Below are positions 36,583-44,827 of a stretch of 64,000 nucleotides of DNA, one piece after another. Position numbers and translations under genes: made by a program. Below the pieces are notes generated by a model. The model saw nothing but the letters and a program-made list of their open reading frames with translations, had not been told where the DNA came from and did no database searches. This stretch comes from Hyphomicrobium sp. LHD-15 (lineage in GTDB: Bacteria > Pseudomonadota > Alphaproteobacteria > Rhizobiales > Hyphomicrobiaceae): positions 1-64,000 of the forward strand of contig NZ_JAVIFT010000002.1 in assembly GCF_031157355.1 (NCBI RefSeq), read 5' to 3'. Each line of letters begins with the position of its first letter. Positions within the stretch are counted from its first letter, which is position 1.

Positions 36583-36957
36583 ATGAAACGCGCAATCGGA
36601 TCTTTGCTGCTTCTGTCGCTGGCGACAGCCGGCGCCATCGCTCAAGACAAAGGCTCGGTCACGGTCGGCAAGCACCCCGGCATGAAGCTGGCGCAGGCCG
36701 AGTGCCAGGCGGCTTGGGCTAAGCTGAACCCGACCAAGAAAGAAAAAATCAGTCTCGGGCAGGCGGGGCCTTTCCTTGCCGATGCTAAAGCTGCCAATAG
36801 CAACAGCGACGGCTACATCGATCAGGCGGAATTCACCGCAGCCTGCGACAAGGGCCTGATGAAGGACATGTCGGGCGCGAGCACGGGCAGCAGCACGGGT
36901 GCCGGTGGCGCCGCTGGCACCGACGGCGCCGGGGCACCTCACCCCGCGGCCCCATAA
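36583..36957 (+). CDS. Small secreted EF-hand-like protein
   Basis: A 124-residue protein from the ATG at 36583. A signal peptide (GSLLLLSLATAGAIAQ) is followed by a helical part and one EF-hand loop NSNSDGYIDQAE with oxygen ligands at positions 1, 3, 5, 9 and 12. The tail is Gly/Ala/Ser/Thr-rich (STGSSTGAGGAAGTDGAG). It probably binds Ca2+ in the periplasm or outside. GGAGGAG lies about 10 bases before the ATG. Confidence 0.82.
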   Translation: MKRAIGSLLLLSLATAGAIAQDKGSVTVGKHPGMKLAQAECQAAWAKLNPTKKEKISLGQAGPFLADAKAANSNSDGYIDQAEFTAACDKGLMKDMSGASTGSSTGAGGAAGTDGAGAPHPAAP

Positions 36958-36982
36958 AAAAGTAAATTAGTGGGCGCGTTCC

Positions 36983-37013
36983 GCCGCGCTGGTCTTCTGC
37001 AGGCCAGCGCGGC
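36983..37013. terminator. Hairpin between convergent EF-hand and cupin genes
   Basis: A 10-bp perfect stem (GCCGCGCTGG/CCAGCGCGGC) with an 11-base loop lies in the 96-base gap. The T run is weak, so termination is likely but not certain. Confidence 0.6.
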
Positions 37014-37053
37014 GCTTTCGCGCGCGAATTGTCGTCCGTTTGGCAGACGCTGC

Positions 37054-37449
<396 letters not shown>

Positions 37450-37792
37450 CGTGTTCTCCTTCGTGTTTGCGGGTAGCTCGTTCGCCAAGGCTCGAGGCGG
37501 CGCGCGCCCGTCGACTCAGGATCTGAATCAGAGCCGCATCCTCCGCGCGAAAATTTCGGAATTACTCAGATGTGAGAGCAAAAATTGTCTGCGCACGGAT
37601 TGATCGCACGCAAGGCGAGGTTGACGAAGTCACCCCCAAATCGGATCGGGCCAATTCAAACATTACATTACGAATAGCTCCATCCACGAGCGACGGAAAA
37701 CGATGCGAGCCACGTTCTCATCATATCAGGGCTGGAACTCCGGCCCTCCGTAAATCGTTCAAGACGCCCGATACTCATAAAGGAGACTCGCT
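37450..37792. other. Intergenic region
   Basis: About 340 bases between the divergent cupin and secreted-protein genes. I see no gene or RNA; an AAAGGAG ribosome-binding site for the next gene lies at its right end. Confidence 0.35.
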
Positions 37793-38113
37793 TTGAAAAT
37801 TGCTGCGTTCGCATGTTCCGCCGCTTTGCTCGGACTTATGAGCATCACGCCGGCCAATGCATTGCCGGCCTCTGCCGCAAACCAGGCGACTGCTACTGCG
37901 CCGCAGAGCATTCAGCTCGTCAACCACAAGCCCGGCCATAAAAAGTATGGCAACAAGTACGGGAAGAAGAACTATTTCGGTCCCAAGCCCCATTATCGTT
38001 CGGGCGGACGCTACTCGCATGCGCCCAAGGGCTGGCACCGCCATTCCAAGCGTCCGGCTTATTGGCAGACGCGCGGCTGTATCGCAGTCGGCCCGGTCTG
38101 GTTCTGCCCGTAA
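37793..38113 (+). CDS. Small secreted basic aromatic-rich protein
   Basis: A 106-residue protein starting with TTG, supported by AAAGGAG nine bases upstream. A signal peptide (AFACSAALLGLMSITPANA) is followed by a Lys/Gly/Tyr/His-rich middle (KPGHKKYGNKYGKKNYFG) and a C-terminal element with two Cys, GCIAVGPVWFCP. That C-terminal signature occurs in many unnamed Rhizobiales exported proteins. It is similar in design to the His-rich protein at 13.2 kb. It ends at a good terminator. Confidence 0.8.
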   Translation: MKIAAFACSAALLGLMSITPANALPASAANQATATAPQSIQLVNHKPGHKKYGNKYGKKNYFGPKPHYRSGGRYSHAPKGWHRHSKRPAYWQTRGCIAVGPVWFCP

Positions 38114-38142
38114 CAGATCCAGCGCTTACGCGGGACATTTCG

Positions 38143-38178
38143 ACGTGCCGGAGACACGCTCTCCGGCACGTTTGTTTT
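38143..38178 (+). terminator. Rho-independent terminator
   Basis: A 12-bp perfect stem (ACGTGCCGGAGA/TCTCCGGCACGT), 5-base loop, then TTGTTTT, 30 bases after the preceding stop codon. Confidence 0.9.
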
Positions 38179-38260
38179 GGGCGCCATCTTTGCCCTTGAA
38201 ATGCCGCGGTCTGCCGATCACGGTTGGGGCCCAGTCGCTCATAGTTGCAGTGCTTGCCCC

Positions 38261-39055
38261 ATGACCCGCGCTTCCCTCAACCGTACGCTCCGCCATGCCT
38301 ACTTCTGGCTGGGCTTCGTATTGGTGCTTTCGCTCGCCTCGAAGTTTGCCGATCGTATCCCGGGAATTGCCGGAACGGCGATCGAAACCGCGGCGGCGGA
38401 CCTCTACGAATACTTGAAGGACATGACGCTGGTGTTCGTGACGGTGGTGGCCGCCTATCTCGCCAACGTGTTCCAGAAGCGCTCCAAGTTCGTCGAGAGC
38501 CTTGAAGAGGAATGGCGCGGCATCGTGCGCACGAAGTCTGCGCTCTATACCTATTGCGAGAAGCCCTACGTCTCGACCGACGACTACCTCGCCGCGTTCG
38601 GGCGCATTTCCGAGACGATCGACAATATGCGGATCGTCTATGCGAACGCCGGCGAAACCGAAAGTCTGGTGGGGCTCTACCCATATGCGCCGCTGCACGA
38701 CATGCGCCGCGCGCTGCAATCGCTCGATCCCCGAAAGCGGCCGGACATTCCGCCCGAGGACAAGAAGCTCGCGTGCGAGGCGATCCTGCAATCGTTCTTC
38801 GCGCTGCGCGAAACCATGCTCGAGGAATTGGACCTCGACGAGCCGACACACCCGCTCCTGATCTCTGGCGGGCGACGGCTCAAGGAGCCAGGCGCCACTT
38901 GGCGGGCGCGGTCCCGGCAGGAGCGCCAGCGGAAACGGCAAGATCAGCTGACGGCCACAAAGCCGGAGGTCGATGCGTTTTTGGCCCAGCTCTATGCGGC
39001 GGAGCAGACGAGCCCCGGCCCTGGAAGCAACGGGACCAGCCCCCCGCGCGTTTAA
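38261..39055 (+). CDS. Membrane-anchored hypothetical protein
   Basis: A 264-residue protein from the ATG at 38261. Two hydrophobic segments lie near the N-terminus (AYFWLGFVLVLSLASKFA and MTLVFVTVVAAYLANVF). A mostly helical soluble part with many acidic and basic residues follows (RSKFVESLEEEWRGIVRTKS, EILQSFFALRETMLEELD-like), and the tail is a charged Arg/Gln-rich region. No domain is recognised. It precedes typA by 159 bases in the same direction. Confidence 0.75.
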   Translation: MTRASLNRTLRHAYFWLGFVLVLSLASKFADRIPGIAGTAIETAAADLYEYLKDMTLVFVTVVAAYLANVFQKRSKFVESLEEEWRGIVRTKSALYTYCEKPYVSTDDYLAAFGRISETIDNMRIVYANAGETESLVGLYPYAPLHDMRRALQSLDPRKRPDIPPEDKKLACEAILQSFFALRETMLEELDLDEPTHPLLISGGRRLKEPGATWRARSRQERQRKRQDQLTATKPEVDAFLAQLYAAEQTSPGPGSNGTSPPRV

Positions 39056-39214
39056 CCATCCTGGCGCCTGGAAAACAGGCATTTGCGATCGATCCAGCCC
39101 TGGGGCGCCGCGGCCGCTGGCGATCAGGCTCGGGGTGTGCTACCTCCGCGCCAGAATTATTGCGGCGCACACGCTCCACAATCTCAGGTTGCGCCCACAC
39201 CCTTCAGGACACCC

Positions 39215-41053
39215 ATGGACATTCGCAATATCGCGATCATCGCGCACGTCGACCACGGCAAAACGACCCTCGTCGACGAACTTCTGAAACAATCGGGCTC
39301 TTTCCGCGAAAACCAAAAGGTTGCGGAACGGGCGATGGACTCGAACGACCTCGAGCGCGAGCGCGGCATCACCATTCTGGCGAAGTGCACCAGCGTCGTC
39401 TGGAAAGACACGCGCATCAACATCATCGATACGCCGGGCCACGCCGACTTCGGCGGCGAGGTGGAGCGCATCCTGAACATGGTCGATGGCGTCGTGGTGC
39501 TGGTCGACGCTTCGGAAGGTCCGCTGCCGCAGACCAAGTTCGTGGTGTCGAAGGCGCTGAAGCGTGGCATCCGCCCGATCGTCGCCATCAACAAGATCGA
39601 CCGCCCCGACGAGCGGCATCTCGACGTCCTGAATGAGATCTTCGATCTCTTCGCCAATCTCGACGCAACCGACGAGCAGCTCGATTTCCCGGTTCTCTAC
39701 GGTTCCGGCCGCAACGGCTGGATGGCGCTCGATCCGGCAGGTCCGCAGGAAAACCTGGCGCCGATGTTCGATCTCATCGTGCGCCACGTGCCGCCGCCGA
39801 CCGTCGAGCCGGGACCGGTGCGTCTGCTTGCGACCACGCTCGAAGCCGATAACTTCCTGGGCCGCATTCTTACGGGCCGCATCTCATCCGGCACGCTGAA
39901 ATCAAACCAGCAGCTCAAGGCGCTGGACCGCAACGGCAAGCTGGTCGAAACGTTCCGTGTCACCAAAGTGCTGGCATTCCGCGGGCTCGAACGCGTGCCG
40001 GTCGAGGAAGCGCACGCGGGCGAGATCGTGGCGCTTGCCGGCATGAGCGAGGCAACGGTGGCCGATACGCTTTGCGATCCCGCCGTCGAGAAGCCGATCG
40101 AAGCGCAGCCCGTCGATCCGCCGACGCTGTCGATGACGTTCCGCATCAACGACGGACCGTTCGCCGGGCAGGAAGGCGACAAAGTTCAGAGCCGCGTCAT
40201 TCGCGACCGGTTGTTCAAGGAAGCGGAACGCAACATCGCGATCAAAGTGACGCCGTCGCTCGAAGGCGGCGACTCCTTCGACGTCGCAGGCCGCGGCGAG
40301 TTGCAGCTCGCCATTCTCCTCGAAAACATGCGCCGCGAAGGATTCGAGCTGACCGTCTCGCGCCCGAAGGTCGTGTTCAAGGCCGACGAGGCGTCCGGCG
40401 CCAAGCTCGAACCGATCGAGGAAGTCATCATCGACGTCGACGACGGCCACACCGGTATCATCGTGCAGAAGCTCTCGGAACGTAAAGGCGAGCTGCGGGA
40501 AATGCGCCCCTCGGGCGGCGGACGTACGCGCATGGTGTTCTATGTTCCGACCCGCAGCCTGCTCGGCTATCAGGCGGAACTGCTTTCGGACACGCGCGGC
40601 ACGGCCGTCATGAACAAGCTGTTCCATGCCTACGAGCCATTCCGCGGTGAAATCGCCGGGCGCCACACCGGCGTTCTGATCTCGAACTCCGACGGCGAAG
40701 CGGCGGCCTACGCGATCTTCAACCTGCAGGATCGCGGACCCTTCTTCATCGGCGCGCAGACCCGCGTCTACGTCGGCATGATCGTCGGCGAACACACGCG
40801 CGACAACGATCTCGAGGTCAACGTCGTCAAGGGCAAAAAGCTCACCAACGTGCGCGCCTCGGGCAAGGACGACGCGGTGCTGCTGACGCCGCCGATCAAG
40901 CTCACGCTCGAACGCGCGATGAGCTACATCACCGACGAAGAGCTTGTCGAGGTCACACCAAAGACGATCAGGCTCCGCAAGCGCTGGCTCGATCCGAACG
41001 AGCGCAAGAAGCAGGAGCGCAAGCGTGAGGCGGACAGCGAGGCCGTCGCTTAA
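39215..41053 (+). CDS. typA: Ribosome-associated GTPase TypA/BipA
   Basis: A 612-residue translational GTPase. The G domain has AHVDHGKTTLVDELL (P loop), DTPGH and the NKID motif, with LERERGITI in switch I. The domain II and EF-G-like III/V segments follow (GRGELQLAILLENMRREGFE), and the BipA-specific C-terminal domain ends with EVTPKTIRLRKRWLD. It acts on 50S assembly and stress-responsive translation. The ATG at 39215 fits the family start; longer upstream reading is not conserved in type. Confidence 0.96.
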   Translation: MDIRNIAIIAHVDHGKTTLVDELLKQSGSFRENQKVAERAMDSNDLERERGITILAKCTSVVWKDTRINIIDTPGHADFGGEVERILNMVDGVVVLVDASEGPLPQTKFVVSKALKRGIRPIVAINKIDRPDERHLDVLNEIFDLFANLDATDEQLDFPVLYGSGRNGWMALDPAGPQENLAPMFDLIVRHVPPPTVEPGPVRLLATTLEADNFLGRILTGRISSGTLKSNQQLKALDRNGKLVETFRVTKVLAFRGLERVPVEEAHAGEIVALAGMSEATVADTLCDPAVEKPIEAQPVDPPTLSMTFRINDGPFAGQEGDKVQSRVIRDRLFKEAERNIAIKVTPSLEGGDSFDVAGRGELQLAILLENMRREGFELTVSRPKVVFKADEASGAKLEPIEEVIIDVDDGHTGIIVQKLSERKGELREMRPSGGGRTRMVFYVPTRSLLGYQAELLSDTRGTAVMNKLFHAYEPFRGEIAGRHTGVLISNSDGEAAAYAIFNLQDRGPFFIGAQTRVYVGMIVGEHTRDNDLEVNVVKGKKLTNVRASGKDDAVLLTPPIKLTLERAMSYITDEELVEVTPKTIRLRKRWLDPNERKKQERKREADSEAVA

Positions 41054-41234
41054 ATAGAGAACAGCGTTCGATTCCTCGCTTTCAGGTGGTGGTCGCTCGC
41101 TTTTCTCGCTTCTAATTGTGTTTCACGCGCTTTACAGTGGTCGCAAGGATGCGTTGGTGTCCGTGTGTAAGCTTTTATGAATTTTATCTGATATTTCATT
41201 GCAGACGAATGCCCGTCGAAAGGGGGGTTTGCAG

Positions 41235-41672
41235 TTGAAGAAATTTGACTCGTACATGGCACGTGAAGTGCTCGACTCTCTGCACAATGCTTGGTCGCAG
41301 GGCGAGATCGAGCTGATGCTCAGCTATTATGCCGACGACGTGATCTATTGGTGCAATGCGGGCTTGGACGGTGCGCCCTACACGATCGAGGGGAAGCCGG
41401 GCCTCCGGACATTCCTCCGATCTATCGTTTCCGTCGCAGAAAGCGCGACCGCAACCGAGTATTTCCAGTTCGAAGATGGAGTCGGGCGCGCCAAAGTCGA
41501 GGCGTATGTCCGGCATCGCCGCACCGGGCATGTGCTGTCCGGCTCATTCCGGCAGATCGTGACCTATCGAGGCCGGAAGATCGCCAAAGTCGAGGAGTTT
41601 CACGACGCGGCCAAGATGGCGGCGTTCTGGCGTCTCGTCACGTGCGACGAGACCATCGAGGACGCGAAGTAG
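41235..41672 (+). CDS. NTF2-like (SnoaL-like) protein, copy 2
   Basis: A 145-residue protein. The TTG at 41235 follows AAAGGGGGG at good spacing; an internal ATG at 41256 is the alternative. The fold signature matches copy 1 at 32.5 kb: LLDSLHNAW-type helix, LMLSYYADDVIYWCNAGLDG, SGSFRQIVTYRGRKIAKV and EEFHDAAKMAAFW. The shared YWCN near the pocket entrance is unusual for the fold. The function is unknown. Confidence 0.8.
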   Translation: MKKFDSYMAREVLDSLHNAWSQGEIELMLSYYADDVIYWCNAGLDGAPYTIEGKPGLRTFLRSIVSVAESATATEYFQFEDGVGRAKVEAYVRHRRTGHVLSGSFRQIVTYRGRKIAKVEEFHDAAKMAAFWRLVTCDETIEDAK

Positions 41673-41756
41673 CTCACACACAGCGAAGCGCGAATTCATC
41701 CCGAAGCGGCAGGCGTCCCGACGCGACAGGTTTCGCGAGGTGATAGGCCGCTTCGG

Positions 41757-42419
41757 TCAGCGGCCACGTGAGCGCATCTTCAGAACGGCCGGCGCACCTT
41801 CGAGAAACTTGGCCACCGTCAGCGCGACAAAGCCCTCGACATCGGTCGTCACCTTCACCCCGTACACCCAGCGCCGAATGGCGAGATAGAAAACCTCGCC
41901 ATGTAACCCCCACGACAGCTCCAGCGCCTCTTCGCTCGGAACCGCGCCGCCGTGGCCAGTTCCGCCAAGCTTTCCGAGCTCGACAGCGACCGGCGCAATC
42001 ACCTTGCGTTTGATCAGGCTCAGATAGCGCTGATTGATATTGATGCCGGCAAGGCCGCCGTAGATGAACGTTCTCACCCACTCCGGGCGATCGATGGCGC
42101 GCAGGTAGCCGGAATAGAAGCGCTTCAGCCGCTCGGCGAGCGGCAAAGTTCCGTCGTCCAGCAAGCCGTCCCAAGTCGGATCCCAACGAGACAGAAAGAT
42201 GCGGTCGTAGACGCGATCGATCAGCGCGTCCTTGGTCGGGAAATAGCGAAACAGCAGCGCGTGGGAAATACCGAGGCGCGCCGCCAGATCTCTCATGCTG
42301 CCGTCGAAACCGACCTCCGCGAAGTAGAGGCTCGCCCCTTCGACGATCTCCTCCTCGCGCGTCTGGGGATCGAGGCGCTTCCGTTTCGGCTTCCGGGAAC
42401 CGGCGCTTTCATCTGACAT
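41757..42419 (-). CDS. TetR-family transcriptional repressor
   Basis: A 220-residue regulator. After a basic tail (KPKRKRLDPQTREEE) comes the TetR helix-turn-helix (GFDGSMRDLAARLGISHALLF, then RYFPTKDALIDRVYDRIF), and a helical ligand domain. It is divergent from a small monooxygenase gene, and two near-identical palindromes lie in the shared promoter region, as expected for self- and neighbour regulation. The ligand is unknown. Confidence 0.92.
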   Translation of the reverse strand: MSDESAGSRKPKRKRLDPQTREEEIVEGASLYFAEVGFDGSMRDLAARLGISHALLFRYFPTKDALIDRVYDRIFLSRWDPTWDGLLDDGTLPLAERLKRFYSGYLRAIDRPEWVRTFIYGGLAGININQRYLSLIKRKVIAPVAVELGKLGGTGHGGAVPSEEALELSWGLHGEVFYLAIRRWVYGVKVTTDVEGFVALTVAKFLEGAPAVLKMRSRGR

Positions 42420-42455
42420 CGGCGCGTCCCTCCGGGTCATTCCGGTGCGACCTGT

Positions 42456-42469
42456 TGACCACTTGGTTA
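42456..42469. promoter_or_regulatory. TetR-type operator, site 1
   Basis: TGACCACTTGGTTA, an inverted repeat of TGACCA with a 2-base centre and one imperfect base, 37 bases from the TetR start codon. The same motif recurs 50 bases further on. Confidence 0.75.
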
Positions 42470-42480
42470 TCAGCCAGGGA

Positions 42481-42500
42481 GCGTGCGATTACACGCACGC
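42481..42500. other. Inverted repeat between the two operators
   Basis: GCGTGCG and CGCACGC flank a 6-base centre. It lies exactly between the two TGACCA palindromes and could be a further protein site. Confidence 0.45.
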
Positions 42501-42505
42501 GATAT

Positions 42506-42519
42506 TGACCACTTGGTCA
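42506..42519. promoter_or_regulatory. TetR-type operator, site 2
   Basis: TGACCACTTGGTCA, a perfect TGACCA palindrome with a 2-base centre, 37 bases before the monooxygenase ATG. Centre-to-centre distance to site 1 is 50 bases, close to five helical turns. Confidence 0.8.
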
Positions 42520-42555
42520 TTATAAGACTTTGCGCCTGCAAACAAGGAGGCATTC

Positions 42556-42852
42556 ATGTCCAACGACCCGATCGTCGTCACGCTTCGTTTGACGCCCACA
42601 GACGCGAACGCGTTTCAGGCCTTTCTCGCCGAGATTTTGCCCGACACACGCAAAGCCAAGGGCTGCCGATTCTGCAAGACGTACGTCGGCCGCGACAACG
42701 CGGGAGATTTCCTGCTGCTTCAGGAGTGGGATTCTCCCGCCGATCAACAAGCGTACATGGCCTGGCGCGAGTCCACCGGCGTGCTTCAGAAGTTTCTCGG
42801 CCATCTGGCGAAGCCGGCCGACGTTTCAATCTGGACGCTCGACCCGGCCTAG
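42556..42852 (+). CDS. Antibiotic-biosynthesis-monooxygenase (ABM) domain protein
   Basis: A 98-residue ferredoxin-like ABM-fold protein with an AAGGAGG ribosome-binding site. It reads VVTLRLTPTDANAFQAFLAE, then a central CRFCKTYVG and the conserved LLLQEWDSPADQQAYMAW. Such proteins are often putative quinol monooxygenases or autoinducer-2-degradation-like proteins. The CxxC pair is unusual for the family. It is controlled, by inference, by the divergent TetR gene. Confidence 0.88.
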   Translation: MSNDPIVVTLRLTPTDANAFQAFLAEILPDTRKAKGCRFCKTYVGRDNAGDFLLLQEWDSPADQQAYMAWRESTGVLQKFLGHLAKPADVSIWTLDPA

Positions 42853-42908
42853 TTCGCCGGTCGCTCAAAGGCGGCGGAGACAGTCTCTCTCCGCCGCCTC
42901 CAACGCGT

Positions 42909-44195
42909 CTATTCGATCACGATCGTCGCCACGTAGTCCATGGTCCGGTTGACGTTGTTGGCCGGCAGCAGCGTGTTCAACAGATACGATGTCGGCGAAT
43001 AGTTCTCCGGCACGGCGCGGTTGAAGGCACTCCGGATCAGCCGCGCCCTCAGGCGCTGCACAACGGTGCCGCCGCTGACACCCAGATAGTAATCCTTCAG
43101 GGTCTCGAATTTCGGCTGCATGGTCTCCGCGACCTTGCGGTGGCCTTCCGACATCTTCGAGAGCTTGCTCGGATTCTCGACGAACACGGATTGCAGCAAC
43201 GTATCGCGCTCCGACTTCGGGATCTTCAATCCGTCGATCACCGTAAGAGGACCATCCGCAAGCCCGACGCGGGACGTGCGCCCCGCGCTCGTAATCGTGT
43301 TGCCGGCCGCATCCAACGGCGTCATCGGCGGCTTCACGCACGAAGGAACGCGGCTCCCCTTGAAATCATCGGCGGTCTTGGCCGGATCACACCCCTTCAG
43401 CGCGAGCAGGGACCACGCGAACTCGGAACAATAGAGATCCAGCGTACCCGGCGGGTTCTGGCCGAGTGCGATCTGCCCCAGGTGCTTCACGAACTCCACC
43501 GGCTTGCCGGGCTTGTACTTCGGCGCGTTATAGTCGTCGTTGAATTTGATCTGGCTCGGATAGATGCGCTTGGCGTTGCTGTTCAAGCGCGACGCCCACG
43601 CGACGATGTTGGCCCGATCGGCGTCGCTGAGATCGCGCGGCCGCACGACATGGATGAAGTTCAGCGTCTTGTAGTGCTCGCTCGTCAACTCCGCGGTCAT
43701 GCCCTTGCCGAGGTATTCCTCGTTCAACGGGTTGTCGACATTCCGCAGCTTGCCGTCCTTGATGTAGGCGATGCCGGTATGGCTGATGCCCATCTGCACA
43801 TTCGGATAAGCGCCGGCTCCTCCCCATTCTGCCCGGAACGTCAGCAGAAGATCTCCGGTTTGAAAGATGCCGCTCTTGGCCAGGCGCGCGGCCATTCCGG
43901 AGCGCGGCGTGACGACGAGGCGAAGACCTGCGTCGCTGCGCGTCTTTAGAGCGTCCGGATGCTTGAAATCGACCAGGACGTCGGTCGTGTTGAATGGACC
44001 CTTCAAGGGCGCCCATGTGCTGGCAGGAAGCGTGAAGTAGATCGGAATGTTCAGCTTCTTCGCGAGGCGCTCGTTCGCTTTCTCGCTAAACGTGAAATCC
44101 TTCGCCGCCATGGCCGGTGAGGCGGCGAGCACCAACGCGGCCGAAGCGGCAAGCGATATGGCTACGGAAAGTGTCTTTGATCTCGACATTCGCAT
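42909..44195 (-). CDS. Secreted protein with a permuted NlpC/P60 (YiiX/YebB-like) cysteine-peptidase domain
   Basis: A 428-residue protein from the ATG at 44195. A signal peptide (LSVAISLAASAALVLAASPAMA) is followed by a region of unknown type, then the YiiX/YebB-like signature: His in QMGISHTGIAYIKDGK and the nucleophile-like Cys in LYCSEFAWSLLALKGC. The Cys follows the His, the permuted order. The C-terminal 130 residues look like a separate helical part. Such domains often act on peptidoglycan or lipids; the activity here is inferred. It converges on the ABM gene. Confidence 0.72.
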   Translation of the reverse strand: MRMSRSKTLSVAISLAASAALVLAASPAMAAKDFTFSEKANERLAKKLNIPIYFTLPASTWAPLKGPFNTTDVLVDFKHPDALKTRSDAGLRLVVTPRSGMAARLAKSGIFQTGDLLLTFRAEWGGAGAYPNVQMGISHTGIAYIKDGKLRNVDNPLNEEYLGKGMTAELTSEHYKTLNFIHVVRPRDLSDADRANIVAWASRLNSNAKRIYPSQIKFNDDYNAPKYKPGKPVEFVKHLGQIALGQNPPGTLDLYCSEFAWSLLALKGCDPAKTADDFKGSRVPSCVKPPMTPLDAAGNTITSAGRTSRVGLADGPLTVIDGLKIPKSERDTLLQSVFVENPSKLSKMSEGHRKVAETMQPKFETLKDYYLGVSGGTVVQRLRARLIRSAFNRAVPENYSPTSYLLNTLLPANNVNRTMDYVATIVIE

Positions 44196-44827
44196 TGCGT
44201 TCCACTCTGGTAGCCGAACAAGTCCCCTCAGTATTGTCTCCCGGCAGACAGGGACTAGGCAAGAGATTGCTCGTTCGCTCTCATACTCCGCCTCCGCACA
44301 AAACGCTTCGGTGACGGCAAAATGATGCCCGGAGACCTGATTTTGATTGCCCAACGGCGGCAACCCCCGATACTTTCGGGAACGATCCGCTATCGGCATG
44401 CAAGGGATGCTGCTCGCGCCAGACTGAAATGAGACCCGACAACGGCCGGGCTCAGCGGTTGGTCATGCGTATAAAGAAAATACATCCCTGCACCGAGAGG
44501 CCCAATGCCCCGACATTTCGAGATCGAGAGAGCTGCCCGTGCGCGGCGTTTGTCGAATAGGGCCATCACTGCAGAAGCCCAAGACGCCCTGATGCGCGAA
44601 GCCTGAGGCTCGCGAATTCTACGGCTGGCGGTGCGCAACCCTGTCGAATTTTTCCGTGCCCTACGCGAAATTCGTTCTGCCGGCGTCACGTCGGACGGTT
44701 AACACGGCGACGAAGAGACCCCATATTTGTACTCGTTGCGTCTCCCGCCTCCGATCCCGCGTCTCGCTGACGATCCATCCGAAAACCTCTTGTCCGAACA
44801 GATTGGGCGAAACAGACCTGGAGCCTT
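44196..44827. other. Intergenic region upstream of the antiporter gene
   Basis: About 630 bases between the divergent secreted-protein and antiporter genes. A 33-codon open frame with a Shine-Dalgarno lies inside (see 44505). The remaining sequence shows no RNA or repeat that I can support. A minus-strand frame at 44390-44689 is Arg/Ser-rich and not called. Confidence 0.35.
44505..44606 (+). CDS. Possible very small protein (33 aa)
   Basis: ATG at 44505, preceded by GAGAGG, opens 33 codons (starting MPRHFEIERAARARRL and ending ITAEAQDALMREA). The composition is charged and helical, like known short alphaproteobacterial proteins. No homology can be checked here. Confidence 0.35.
   Translation: MPRHFEIERAARARRLSNRAITAEAQDALMREA

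Noticed and set aside
36983-37013. GC-rich hairpin considered as a small RNA
   Set aside because: It lies between convergent stop codons and is simpler to explain as a terminator.
44390-44689. 99-codon minus-strand frame before the antiporter
   Set aside because: Arg/Ser-rich translation, no ribosome-binding site and overlap with a better small frame on the other strand.
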